A stretch of 57,597 nucleotides of DNA from assembly GCA_903906315.1 (NCBI GenBank), contig CAIVJW010000031.1, positions 1 through 57,597 on the forward strand, written 5' to 3'. The first letter of the stretch is position 1. Every line of letters begins with the position of its first letter. This document shows, piece after piece, positions 9,004 through 21,760 of the stretch. The notes below the pieces were generated by a model that was not told the DNA's origin, made no database searches, and worked only from the letters and a program-made list of their open reading frames with translations. Both the position numbers and the translations under genes were made by a program. Source of the stretch: an uncultured delta proteobacterium (GTDB lineage Bacteria; Myxococcota_A; Polyangia; Polyangiales; Polyangiaceae).

Positions 9004-10983
9004 CTACTTCTTCGCGTCGCGGAGCGCGAGGGCCACGATCTTCTTGAACTTCGAGAACGGCTGCGCGCCGCTGATGAAGTACCCGTTGATCACGAACGCG
9101 GGCGTGCCGCTGATGCCGGCCTTGTCCGCGACCGCGCTCTCGGAGTCGACGAACGCCTTGTGGGTGTTCGAGTCGAGCGCCTTCTTGAACTTGCCCATGT
9201 CGACGCCGCCGACCTCCTCGGCGAGCTTCTCGAGGTTGGCGCGGGAGAGCGCGTCCGGCTCGCCCTGGTGCTTGAAGAGGAGGCCGTGGTACGCCCAGAA
9301 GCCCTTGTTGCCCTTCTGCTTGAAGACCTCCTGCGAGGCCTCCGACGCGAGCGGCGCGTCCTTGTGCATCGGTAGCGGCTTGTGGCGCCACACGATGCGG
9401 ACCTTCTCGCCGTAGAACTTCTCGACCTGGTTGACGGTGTCCTCGACGCGCTTGCAGAACGGGCACTGGAAGTCGGAGAACACGTTGATCACGACCTTGG
9501 CCTTCTCGCCGCCCTTCCAGGGGCTGTCGGGCTTCGGGTCGTCGACCGTCTTCTTCTCGGGGGGCGGCGGCTCCTTGCCGTCCTTGATCAGCTCGGCGTA
9601 GACGTCCTTGGGCGCGACGCCCTTGGCGATCAGCGCCTGCGCCTTGACGATTTCCTCGTCGATGACCTTCTTGAAGCCGTCGGCGGGCTGCGCGCCGACG
9701 AGGCGGCGGCCGTTGATGAAGAAGTGCGGCGTGCCGCTGGCCTGGAGGTCGTCGGCGAGGTCCTGGTCGGCCTCCATGCGCGCCTTGTACTTGTGCTCGG
9801 TGAGGGCCGTCTTCGCCTTGTCGACGTCGAGGCCGAGCTCCTTGGCGTAGCCGAGCAGGTCTTCGTCGGAGATCTTCTGCTGGTTCTTGAAGATCAGGTC
9901 GTGCGCGGCCCAGAAGCCCTTGTCGCCCTTCTGCTCGCGGGCCTCGAGGGTGATCTCGCCCGCGGGCTCGGCGCGCGGGTGGAACGGCAGCGGGTTATCC
10001 TTCCAGACGATGCGCAGCTTGTCGCCGTACGCCTTCTGCAGCTCGTCCATGGTCGGCTCGACCTTGCTGCAGAACGGGCACTGGTAGTCCGAGAACTGCA
10101 CGATCGTGACGAGCGCCGTGCTCGGGCCCTTCGCCGGCGAGTTGCCGACGGGGACCTTCCACACGGTCTTGTCTTCCTCCTGCGGCTTGTCGGCCTGGGG
10201 CTTGCGATCCGGCGAGGGGGGCGCCTTCGCCTTGTTCTCGTTCGAGATCTTGGCGTAGACCTTCTCCGCCTTCGTGCCCGAAGCGATCGCGGCCTGCGCG
10301 GCCTTGAGCTGCTCGTCGATCAGGGCGGTAAACTTCTCGGTCGGCTGCGCGCCGCTCAGGAAGATGCCGTTCACGAACGACGCCGGCGTACCGGAGACGC
10401 CGACCTTCGAGCCGATCGCCGCGTCCTCCTCGACCTTCTTCATGCCCTCCTGCTTGTCGAACATGGCCTTGAACTTGGCCTTGTCGACGCCCGCCTGGCC
10501 GGCCCAGAGCTCGTAGTTCGCCGGCGAGAGGTCCTTCTGGTTGGCGAACGCCGAGTCGTGGAAGCTCCAGAACGCCTTCGATCCGCCGAGGCGGAAGGCG
10601 GTCTCGGCCGCGAGGGCCGCCGGCTTCGCCTTGTCGTGGAAGGGGAGCGGGTAGTTCTTCCAGATGACGCGGAGCTTCGTCGGTCCGTACTTCTCCTTGA
10701 GCTGCCCGACGGTCGTCTCGACCCGCGTGCAGAACGGGCACTGGAAGTCGCTGAAGACGACCATCGTGACCGGCGCGTTGCGGTTGCCCCAGACGGGGTC
10801 CTTCGACGACACCGGCACGGCAGCGTCGTCGTCGTTCCACGCGCCGCCCTCGACCGCGCTGCCGGCCTCGGCGGTGATGTCCCCGCCGTGGTGAGCGACG
10901 CCGTTGCGATCCACACCCCACATCAGCCCCATGCCGGCGATGAAGCACAGCAGGAAGCCGACGATGGCTGTTCCCTTGTTCAT
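9004..10983 (-). CDS. Triple-domain DsbA-like thiol:disulfide oxidoreductase
   Basis: 659 residues with an N-terminal membrane anchor or uncleaved signal (about 5-25) and three consecutive DsbA/Thioredoxin_4 domains. Each has a CPFC active site (Cys82/85, Cys302/305, Cys507/510) and a matching cis-proline loop (Pro200 in SGTPASF, Pro419 in SGTPHFF, Pro628 in SGTPAFV). Lys/Pro/Glu-rich linkers (about 240-285 and 465-490) separate them. The domains are clear copies of one another, each including a W-x-H/N-x-PLPFH-like strand. Expected role: oxidising or shuffling disulfides in secreted proteins. A good GAGGAAAGAGA ribosome site precedes the ATG. Single-domain relatives are common; three full copies in one chain are unusual. 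Confidence 0.9.
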   Translation of the reverse strand: MNKGTAIVGFLLCFIAGMGLMWGVDRNGVAHHGGDITAEAGSAVEGGAWNDDDAAVPVSSKDPVWGNRNAPVTMVVFSDFQCPFCTRVETTVGQLKEKYGPTKLRVIWKNYPLPFHDKAKPAALAAETAFRLGGSKAFWSFHDSAFANQKDLSPANYELWAGQAGVDKAKFKAMFDKQEGMKKVEEDAAIGSKVGVSGTPASFVNGIFLSGAQPTEKFTALIDEQLKAAQAAIASGTKAEKVYAKISNENKAKAPPSPDRKPQADKPQEEDKTVWKVPVGNSPAKGPSTALVTIVQFSDYQCPFCSKVEPTMDELQKAYGDKLRIVWKDNPLPFHPRAEPAGEITLEAREQKGDKGFWAAHDLIFKNQQKISDEDLLGYAKELGLDVDKAKTALTEHKYKARMEADQDLADDLQASGTPHFFINGRRLVGAQPADGFKKVIDEEIVKAQALIAKGVAPKDVYAELIKDGKEPPPPEKKTVDDPKPDSPWKGGEKAKVVINVFSDFQCPFCKRVEDTVNQVEKFYGEKVRIVWRHKPLPMHKDAPLASEASQEVFKQKGNKGFWAYHGLLFKHQGEPDALSRANLEKLAEEVGGVDMGKFKKALDSNTHKAFVDSESAVADKAGISGTPAFVINGYFISGAQPFSKFKKIVALALRDAKK

Positions 10984-11276
10984 TCTCTTTCCTCGTTGAT
11001 GCGTGTGCAGGCGAGGTCGTCACTCGGCGACCGTCCGGCACGACGCGTAAAGACCTTGGCGGTCCAGTGTCCGCACGAAGGAGTCAGCTACTTCCACCCA
11101 GGCGCGCCCTGGGGCGCACCGCCTGATACCTCGCTACCGATGTCGGCGCGGGAGGGGCGCGCTCGGTTCGACCGGGATACCCCCTACGAGCGAGGCTCGC
11201 TGTCCGCCTAGAGGGTGGAGCCAGCGTGCCTCGCCCGCGACGGGTCCGACCGCGTGTGCGCGCGCCTGCCCGCGCT

Positions 11277-11768
11277 TCAGCGGGGCGGGTGATCGATGCC
11301 GCGCGTGAAGCCCGTGAGCGGGCGGCTCGGAACCTCGAACGGGTCGAGGACGCCCGAGAGGGGAGCGTTCGGGACCACCGGCTCGGCGATGGGGAGCGCG
11401 TGCTCGGCGAGCCCGGCGGGGAGGGCCCGCGGCGCCCCGCGGGCGTCGGGGCCGGAGAGCGGCGCGAGCTGATCCGCCCCGCACGACGGCGTCGCCTCGA
11501 TCCGCGCGTCGTCGACCGGGAGCACCCGCTGCGGCGCCACGGCGGAGGCTCCGCGCGGGTCGCAGATCGGCGCGGCCGTCGTCCGGCCCGTGGCCTGGTC
11601 GACGATGCGCGTCACGACGGTGCAGCTCGGCTCGTCGGGCGGCGTGATCTTGCTCGCCAGCTCGGCGGCGTCGCACGTCGGCACCAGCGCCGCCTGCGCA
11701 GCGCGCGGCAGTAGCCACGCGCACGCAAGGGTGAGCAGGAACACGAGCTGTGCGACCCCACGCCTCAT
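11277..11768 (-). CDS. Secreted hypothetical protein
   Basis: 163 residues starting at the ATG at 11768, chosen because it opens a clean signal peptide (MRRGVAQLVFLLTLACAW then RAAQAA) and has a GAGG ribosome site just upstream; the open frame extends further but without signal. The mature protein has four cysteines in the first half (PTCDAA, PSCTVV, PICDPR, PSCGAD) and a Pro-rich tail. No family recognised. It is single on its strand; 10984-11276 between it and the DsbA gene holds the promoter of the latter and no gene. Confidence 0.65.
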   Translation of the reverse strand: MRRGVAQLVFLLTLACAWLLPRAAQAALVPTCDAAELASKITPPDEPSCTVVTRIVDQATGRTTAAPICDPRGASAVAPQRVLPVDDARIEATPSCGADQLAPLSGPDARGAPRALPAGLAEHALPIAEPVVPNAPLSGVLDPFEVPSRPLTGFTRGIDHPPR

Positions 11769-11926
11769 GTGACCTCTGCCTTCTAGCTGAGGGCGAGGGC
11801 TCCTGCAACGCGAGCCGCACCGGCACCGCGTCGCCGGGTCGAGCCCTCCTCCCGCGTCGCGGCGCCTGGCAGGAATCGGCTCCAAAACATTTGGCCTACG
11901 TTGTCCTACATTGGTAGCTTCGAGCC

Positions 11927-14572
<2,646 letters not shown>

Positions 14573-14619
14573 CGCCGGCCGCGTATTTCACGCAATTCTC
14601 ACGGCCTCCCCCCCGGCGC

Positions 14620-14633
14620 GTTGTATACCGCGC
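14620..14633 (+). promoter_or_regulatory. Promoter-like site GTTGTATACCGCGC
   Basis: TATACC at 14624-14629 ends ten bases before the MATE gene ATG, suitable for a leaderless or near-leaderless transcript. The same 14-base string, with one difference, precedes the gene at 21761 (21730-21743). No good -35 hexamer is seen at 17 bases, so an alternative sigma factor or extended -10 is possible. Confidence 0.45.
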
Positions 14634-14639
14634 CGGCCG

Positions 14640-16085
14640 ATGGCAGCGGTCACCCCCCCCACAGCGCTTTCGAACGCGGTCACCTCGGGCCCGCCCCACA
14701 AGGCGGTCCTCCGCCTCGCGATGCCGACCGTCGCCGCGATGCTCACCCAGAGCATCGTGAACGAGGTCGACATCCTGTTCTTCGCGCGGCTCCCGTGCCC
14801 CGAGTCGTCGAACGCGCAGGCGGCGCTCTTGCCGTCGCTGATCGTGCTCTGGCTGTTCGGCGGCTCGCTCTCGGCCATCTCGGTCGGGACGCAGGCCTTC
14901 ACCGCGCGCCGGTTCGCCGAGAAGCGCGACGAGGACGCGGGCGCCGTGCTGGCGAACGCGGCCTTCTTCGCGGTCGTGGCCGGCGTCGTCTTCTCGGCCA
15001 TCGGCTACCTGACGATGCCGGCCATCCTCGGCGCCATCATCAAGGTGCCCGAGGCCAAGGAGGCCGCGACGAAGTACCTGTCGTGGCGCCTGCTCGGCAT
15101 CACCTCGATGGCGGCCACGTTCGCGTTCAAGGCCTTCTTCGACGGCATCGGCAAGACCCACGTCCACCTGGTGTCGGCCGTCGTGATGAACGCGCTGAAC
15201 ATCGTCGGCTGCCTGATCTTCATCTTCGGCAACGAGACGCTCGGCATCGCGAAGATGGGCATCGCCGGCGCGGGGCTCGCCGGCTTCCTGTCGACCTACG
15301 TCGGCCTCGCGATCATGATCGGCTACGCGCTCAAGGCCGAGTACCGGACGCGGTTTCACCCCTTCTCGCGCAAGAAGCTCAGCGCCGACCTGATCGGGCC
15401 GATCCTCCGGCTCTCGATCCCGAGCGGCGTCGCCACCATCGTCGTCATGACGGGCTTCGCGCTCTTCGCCGCGATCGCCGGCAAGCTCGACCAGATCCAC
15501 CCCATCGGCGAGGTCAGCGCCCTCTGCCCGGGCGGGCGCGCCGAGCCGGTCAACGGCGCGGCCACCACCGTCATCGTCGGCGTCCTCAAGCTCACGTTCA
15601 CGGCGTGCCTCGCGTTCGGGACGTCGACCGCCACGCTCGTCGCTCAGTCGCTCGGCGAGCGTGACCCCGAGAAGGCCGAGCTGTTCGGCTGGACCAGCGT
15701 CAAGCTCGGCCTCGTCATCTTCGGGACGATCGGCGTGCTCGAGGCGGTGTTCGCCCCGCAGATCCTCGGCGTCGCGACCCACAGCGACCTCGTCGCGCGC
15801 GTCGCGCTCGGCCCGATGCGCCTCATGGGCATCAGCACGGTGCTCATCGCGACGGGCATGATCCTCACGCAGGCCCTGTTCGGCGCCGGCAACTCGCGCT
15901 TCGTGATGCTCGTGGAGCTCGTCCTCCACTTCACGTGCCTCGTGCCGCTCGCCTGGTTCCTCGGCGTGAAGCTCGACCTCGGCCTCATGGGCGTCTGGGG
16001 CGCCGCGGTCGTCTACGTCGTGCTGCTCGCCGGGATCATGATCTGGAAGTTTCGCTCCGGCGACTGGAAGCAGATCACGGTTTGA
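14640..16085 (+). CDS. MATE family multidrug/metabolite exporter
   Basis: 481 residues, the usual MATE length, with about twelve hydrophobic segments in two homologous halves (roughly 20-240 and 255-475). Motifs include the N-terminal RLAMPTVAAMLTQSIVNEVD, which carries the P-x4-L-x-Q-S core, and GTSTATLVAQSLGERDP in the second half. MATE proteins export cationic or amphipathic compounds using Na+ or H+ gradients. An unusual insertion with two Cys is predicted at about residues 285-305 (the loop reading LCPGGRAEPVNG). It is followed by a hairpin terminator and the convergent TRAP genes. Substrate cannot be predicted. Confidence 0.9.
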   Translation: MAAVTPPTALSNAVTSGPPHKAVLRLAMPTVAAMLTQSIVNEVDILFFARLPCPESSNAQAALLPSLIVLWLFGGSLSAISVGTQAFTARRFAEKRDEDAGAVLANAAFFAVVAGVVFSAIGYLTMPAILGAIIKVPEAKEAATKYLSWRLLGITSMAATFAFKAFFDGIGKTHVHLVSAVVMNALNIVGCLIFIFGNETLGIAKMGIAGAGLAGFLSTYVGLAIMIGYALKAEYRTRFHPFSRKKLSADLIGPILRLSIPSGVATIVVMTGFALFAAIAGKLDQIHPIGEVSALCPGGRAEPVNGAATTVIVGVLKLTFTACLAFGTSTATLVAQSLGERDPEKAELFGWTSVKLGLVIFGTIGVLEAVFAPQILGVATHSDLVARVALGPMRLMGISTVLIATGMILTQALFGAGNSRFVMLVELVLHFTCLVPLAWFLGVKLDLGLMGVWGAAVVYVVLLAGIMIWKFRSGDWKQITV

Positions 16086-16089
16086 CGGC

Positions 16090-16118
16090 GCCGCGCCGGG
16101 CTCTCGCTCCGGCGCGGC
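16090..16118. terminator. Hairpin between convergent genes
   Basis: A perfect ten-base-pair GC stem (GCCGCGCCGG at 16090-16099 with CCGGCGCGGC at 16109-16118) and nine-base loop. It lies between the stop of the MATE gene (16085) and the stop of dctM (16128). There is no T-tract, so termination may depend on other factors. Confidence 0.6.
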
Positions 16119-16127
16119 GGCTCGCCG

Positions 16128-17807
16128 CTACTTCATCATTTCCTTGAGCAGCTCCTCGTCCGGCGTGCCGGTCGCGATCGGCTTCGCCGCCCCCGCGTCG
16201 GGGGCGCCGGCGCCCATCATCTGACGGAGCAGCTCGTCGTCGCTGCCCGCGGCCGGCGGAGCGGCGCTGGTGGCGCCCATCATCTGGCGCAGCAGCTCCT
16301 CGTCGCTCGGATTGCTGCCTGCCTGGGCCTGCGGCGCGGGGGTCGCGGCCGTGGGGGGCGCGGCGGGTGCCCACGGGTTCTTCGTGCCGTCCGCGCCGAA
16401 GCGCGCCCGGTCTCCGGGCGTGCACGGCACCGGGTTCGATCGGTCCTCCTGAACGCATTCCATGAGCCACGCATCGCGCGGCGCCTCTTTCCGAGCCTCG
16501 GCGCGCGCGTGCGCCTTGCGGATGTCGACGTCGACGAGCGCCGTCGCGATGCTCGGCACGTACATCACGAGCAGGAGGCCGACGCCGAGGATGCCGGTGA
16601 ACGGCAAGACCACGCGGTAGAGCGACGCCAGCGGCCGCTCGAAGCGGAAGCTCGAGATGAACAGGTTGAGCCCGAGCGGCGGCGCGACGTACGCGATCTC
16701 GAGGTTCAGGAGGAACATGACGGCGAGGTGGAAGGGGTGCAGCCCGAACCTCGCCGCGAAGGGCAGCATGAGCGGCACGGCGACGAGGATCGCGCTGAAG
16801 CCTTCCATGAGCATGCCGAGCAGCAGCAGGAAGACGTTCAGCACCAGCAGGAACTGCCACCGCTGCGTCAGCCCGAGGCCGAGCATGAACTCGAGCGCGC
16901 GGCCCGGGATGCGCTGATCGACGACGAAGTTGATGAGCGCGTTGGCCATCGCGAGGATCAGGATGATCGCGCCGGCGAGGGCCATCGAGGCCTTGCCCAC
17001 GCGCGGCAGGTCCTTGCGCAGCGAGAGGTCCTTGTGAATGAAGACCTCGACGATGATCGTGTAGACGGCCGTCAGCGCGGCGGCCTCGTCGAGGCCCGCG
17101 AGGCCGGTGCCGAGCGACGTGAGCAGGACGACCGGCACGCCGATCTCCCACTTCAGCAGCCACACCGCGGCGCCCATCTCGCGCAGGCTCGGCGTCGATC
17201 GCGGGACCCGATACTTCACGCCGATCCACGCGGCGTGCAGCCCGAGCAGCACGCTGATGAGCAGCATCGGCAGCAGGCCGGCCTTGAAGGCGGCGTTGAT
17301 GTCGATGCCGGCGACGAGCGCGTAGACGAGCACCGGCAGCGACGGCAGGAGCAGGCCGAGCGACCCGCCCGTCGTCACCAGGCCGAGCGCGTAGTCGGCC
17401 GGGTAGCCCTGCTTGCGCAGCGCAGGGTAGAGCAGGCCGCCGATGGCGATGATGGTCACGCCGCTGCCGCCCGTCACCATGGTGAAGAAGGCGCTCGCGA
17501 CGATGCACACCATCGCGAGCCCGCCCGGCAGCCAGCCGAAGAACGCCGCCGACGCGCGCACGATGCGGTCCGGCGCCTTCGACTCGGCCATCGCGTAGCC
17601 GACCAGCGTAAACAGCGGGATCGTCACCAGGATGGGCGAGTCGGCGAACCGCTCCTCCATCACGTTCGGCGCGATGAAGCGGAGGAACTGCTTGGACTTG
17701 TCGTCGTGCAGGAGCCAGAGCAGCTCGCTGCCGCCGCCCATCACCGCGAAGAGCGGCATGCCGAGCAGCGCGAGCCCGACGACCGCGAGGGCGAGGAGGG
17801 TGCCCAT
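16128..17807 (-). CDS. dctM: TRAP transporter large permease with repeated C-terminal tail
   Basis: 559 residues. Residues 1-450 are a DctM/SiaM-type permease with many hydrophobic helices, conserved VTGGSGVTIIAIGGLLYPAL and APPLGLNLFI stretches, and pseudo-twofold layout. It imports organic acids or related solutes using a Na+ or H+ gradient with DctQ. The family is usually about 430 residues; the extra C-terminal tail (about 475-559) is Pro/Ala-rich and carries three copies of an acidic motif, DEELLRQMM, DDELLRQMM and DEELLKEMM. The ATG at 17807 shares one base with the dctQ stop, so translation is coupled. No DctP-type binding protein gene is adjacent; the third gene of the operon encodes a TatT component. 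Confidence 0.9.
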   Translation of the reverse strand: MGTLLALAVVGLALLGMPLFAVMGGGSELLWLLHDDKSKQFLRFIAPNVMEERFADSPILVTIPLFTLVGYAMAESKAPDRIVRASAAFFGWLPGGLAMVCIVASAFFTMVTGGSGVTIIAIGGLLYPALRKQGYPADYALGLVTTGGSLGLLLPSLPVLVYALVAGIDINAAFKAGLLPMLLISVLLGLHAAWIGVKYRVPRSTPSLREMGAAVWLLKWEIGVPVVLLTSLGTGLAGLDEAAALTAVYTIIVEVFIHKDLSLRKDLPRVGKASMALAGAIILILAMANALINFVVDQRIPGRALEFMLGLGLTQRWQFLLVLNVFLLLLGMLMEGFSAILVAVPLMLPFAARFGLHPFHLAVMFLLNLEIAYVAPPLGLNLFISSFRFERPLASLYRVVLPFTGILGVGLLLVMYVPSIATALVDVDIRKAHARAEARKEAPRDAWLMECVQEDRSNPVPCTPGDRARFGADGTKNPWAPAAPPTAATPAPQAQAGSNPSDEELLRQMMGATSAAPPAAGSDDELLRQMMGAGAPDAGAAKPIATGTPDEELLKEMMK

Positions 17808-19009
17808 CACGAACCCCCTCCCGCGAGCGCGTTTTCGTCCTCGCCGGGGGCCGCGGTCGAATTGTGCGACAGCTCGGCGATCTCGTCCTTCACGGCGGCC
17901 TCGGGGTCGGCCGACGCGTGTCCGCTCATCGTGAGCAGGGCGCGCAGCACGAAACGGAGCGCGATCGCGAGGAGCCCGAAGGGGAACACCAGGTTCAGGT
18001 CCTCGACCAGCGAGCCCCGCGTGCTCTTCCCGTTCGGCGAGACCACCAGCGCCGTGTGGCGACCGCCGGGCGGCACGCCGAGCGAGGCGACCTCGGTCGC
18101 GCTCCAGCGCGCCTCGAAGCCGCCCTCCTTGACCCAGGCGTTCCACTCCTCGCTCGGCATCCACGAGTCGTACGGCTCGCCCTTCAGCACGTGCGGCAGG
18201 CTCCAGAGGTCCAGGCCCATCTGCCGTCGCAACAGGAACGCGTGGTCCCCCATCTCGTGCGCCGCGCGGGCGAGCTTGGTGCCCGCCGAGTCCTCCGCCT
18301 TCGCGTCGTACGACTGGATCGCGTTGAAGTCGAAGAAGCCCCATGAGGCGCCCGCGCAGACGGCGGCGGCCGCGAGGTAGTTGACGATCGCGACGGGTTT
18401 GCGCGCGGCCTTCGGCAGGAACCGGAGGATGAGGTCGACGTGGATGTGCTTGCCGAGGCCGGTGGCGAGCGACCCGCCGAGCAGCGCGAGCCAGAGCGTG
18501 AGCCGCGTGGCGAGGCCGCGGAGGCCGCCCATCAGCGTGAGCGTCGACCCCTCCTGAAGCCAGCCCTTGAGGTTGTCGAAGTAGGCGACGCCGACGCTCT
18601 TCCACGCGGGTCCGAGCCCGAGGCCGACGACGATCGCGGCGATCGTGGCGGCGCGGCGGACCTCGATTTTCGCCTTGCGCGACAGGCCCCACGCGGCGCT
18701 GCCGAGCACGACCGCGCCGAAGCTCGACCGGAAGACCGTGCCCGCCGCGCTGTCGGGGGAGGGACGCGCCGCGAGGCCGCCGACCATGACCCACGCGACG
18801 AGCGACGCGAGCTGCCACAAGAGGACGAACGTGATGAGCCCGACCTCGAGGGTGGTCCACCGCTCCTGAAAGGCCGCGAGCGGGCGGCCCCACGGAGCGC
18901 CGCCGACCGGGCCTCCGTCGTCTGGCGCCTTCGCGGGCGCGCCGTCCGCGCGCTTCTCGACCGGCCGTTCGCTGGCCAAACCTTCGGGAGACGCTGCTTC
19001 CTTCGCCAT
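17807..19009 (-). CDS. dctQ: TRAP transporter small permease, enlarged
   Basis: 400 residues with an acidic/Pro-rich cytoplasmic N-terminus and about four to six hydrophobic segments (first near 58-78). The stretch LGGSLATGLGKHIHVDLILRFLP in the middle matches the conserved R/G-x-H-I-x-V-D core of DctQ. Usual DctQ proteins are about 160-200 residues. The excess includes an extra N-terminal membrane region and a hydrophilic insert (about 225-320) before the last membrane segment. It should form the QM membrane complex with DctM. Gene order is tatT (36 bases upstream), dctQ, then dctM overlapping by one base. Confidence 0.8.
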   Translation of the reverse strand: MAKEAASPEGLASERPVEKRADGAPAKAPDDGGPVGGAPWGRPLAAFQERWTTLEVGLITFVLLWQLASLVAWVMVGGLAARPSPDSAAGTVFRSSFGAVVLGSAAWGLSRKAKIEVRRAATIAAIVVGLGLGPAWKSVGVAYFDNLKGWLQEGSTLTLMGGLRGLATRLTLWLALLGGSLATGLGKHIHVDLILRFLPKAARKPVAIVNYLAAAAVCAGASWGFFDFNAIQSYDAKAEDSAGTKLARAAHEMGDHAFLLRRQMGLDLWSLPHVLKGEPYDSWMPSEEWNAWVKEGGFEARWSATEVASLGVPPGGRHTALVVSPNGKSTRGSLVEDLNLVFPFGLLAIALRFVLRALLTMSGHASADPEAAVKDEIAELSHNSTAAPGEDENALAGGGS

Positions 19010-19045
19010 TGCCCGAACGATATTCGGTCGGGCCGAAGCGATGGG

Positions 19046-20023
19046 CTAAAACCCGCAGGTGCGCTTCATGCGCGCGTCGCCGAGGTAGCGCTTCGCGCGG
19101 CGCTTCGCGATCGTGTTGGTCAGGCGCTGTTCCGGCAGCACGTCGCCGGCGTCGAGCACCTCTTGCAGCACGCGCACGTAGCTCGCCCGGTCGCCCTTCA
19201 GGCAGTGGTAGCGCGCCGCGTACTGGACCTTCGTCAGCAGGGCCTTGCCGCCCGTGAGCGAGATCGCAAGCTCGAACTCCTTCTTGCCGTCCTCGAGCTC
19301 CGCGAGCGGCGATCGCGCGTGGTAGGCGGCGAGCGCGGTGTGGCCCGAGGCGTAGAGGTAGCCGCCGTCGAGCGCGACGGATCGCTCGACCAGCGCGACC
19401 CCGATGAAGAGATCGCTCACCACGGCGGGCTCGTCCTGCGCGACGTTGGTCTTCGCCATCCAGGCGTAGCCCGTCCAGAACAGCGCGGGCGCGTCGTCCT
19501 TGCCGAAGCTCGCGAGCCACGCCTTCATCGTGTCGTCGTTGCGGCGCGCCGTCTTGAAGCCCGCGTGCCGGGCCTCGAGCAGCTCGAGGCCGTAGTGGAT
19601 GGCGCGGTCGTACGCCGCGCGGGCGCGCGCCTGCTGGTAGAGATAGAGCGGGCTCGAGGATCCTCCGACATCCTCCGCCTCTTCCATCTGGTCCTCGATG
19701 AACGCAAACGCCACGCTCGACCAGCTCTGCGCCAGCATGTGCAGCGCGTCCTGGTTCTCGGGCGCCAGGTAGTGCATGCCCTCGAACTGGCCCAGCCCCG
19801 AGTAGGCGACGCTGCTCGCGGCCTCGTAGTCGCTGAACGCGTCGACCGCGGTCGCGGCCTTGCGCGTGGCCTCGATCTGCCCGTCGAGGATCATCTGCTT
19901 CACGCACCCCACGCTGCCCATCGCGACGATGGCGGCGATCGCCAGGGAGGCGAGCGGGCGGGGGCGCGCGGCCGTGATCGAGGCCACGCCGGGCCCCGTC
20001 GAGTCGTTGGTCCTCTGGTCCAT
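19046..20023 (-). CDS. tatT: TRAP transporter T-component (TatT-like TPR lipoprotein)
   Basis: 325 residues starting at the ATG at 20023. A hydrophobic signal (about 25-38) ends in VAMGSVGC, so Cys40 is the likely lipidated residue after a long n-region. The rest is all-helical with TPR-like pairs, and strings such as LYLYQQARARAAYDRAIHYG and FWTGYAWMAKTN are typical of the TatT family first described in Treponema pallidum, where a periplasmic trimeric TPR protein works with a TRAP binding protein. It ends RMKRTCGF. The operon order T-Q-M without a P gene is notable. Confidence 0.85.
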   Translation of the reverse strand: MDQRTNDSTGPGVASITAARPRPLASLAIAAIVAMGSVGCVKQMILDGQIEATRKAATAVDAFSDYEAASSVAYSGLGQFEGMHYLAPENQDALHMLAQSWSSVAFAFIEDQMEEAEDVGGSSSPLYLYQQARARAAYDRAIHYGLELLEARHAGFKTARRNDDTMKAWLASFGKDDAPALFWTGYAWMAKTNVAQDEPAVVSDLFIGVALVERSVALDGGYLYASGHTALAAYHARSPLAELEDGKKEFELAISLTGGKALLTKVQYAARYHCLKGDRASYVRVLQEVLDAGDVLPEQRLTNTIAKRRAKRYLGDARMKRTCGF

Positions 20024-20136
20024 GGTCGGGCCCCATACCCCGGGCGCTCGCGGGCTTCCACGCCGGTCCCGTCGCCGACCGCAGCGGTCTCGGGGCGTGC
20101 GGGACGTGATCGCGACGCGCGTCGACCCGCGAGCCA

Positions 20137-20166
20137 TTGGGGTGCGTGGTGCTGGCGTGCTAGGGT
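20137..20166 (+). promoter_or_regulatory. Predicted promoter of Ser/Thr kinase gene
   Basis: TTGGGG (20137-20142) and TAGGGT (20161-20166) with an 18-base spacer. The TAGGGT overlaps the alternative GTG start at 20165, which argues for the downstream TTG start at 20195, itself preceded by a run of six G at 20181-20186. Confidence 0.45.
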
Positions 20167-20194
20167 GAGCAGCCCACGACGGGGGGTCCTTCGC

Positions 20195-21685
<1,491 letters not shown>

Positions 21686-21729
21686 ATCTCGGCCCCCGCG
21701 AGCCCCGTACTTCGGCCGGAACCCCAAAG

Positions 21730-21743
21730 GTTGTATAACGCGC
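21730..21743 (+). promoter_or_regulatory. Promoter-like site GTTGTATAACGCGC
   Basis: TATAAC (21734-21739) inside a 14-base string nearly identical to that at 14620-14633. It overlaps the upstream TTG alternative start at 21731, ruling that start out, and favours the ATG at 21761 (or a leaderless GTG at 21746). Confidence 0.45.
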
Positions 21744-21760
21744 TCGTGGAACGCGAGCGC

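Noticed and set aside
18440-20194. Plus-strand frame leading into the Ser/Thr kinase
   Set aside because: It is antisense to dctQ and tatT, has no domain, and a -10 box at 20161-20166 sets the true start downstream.
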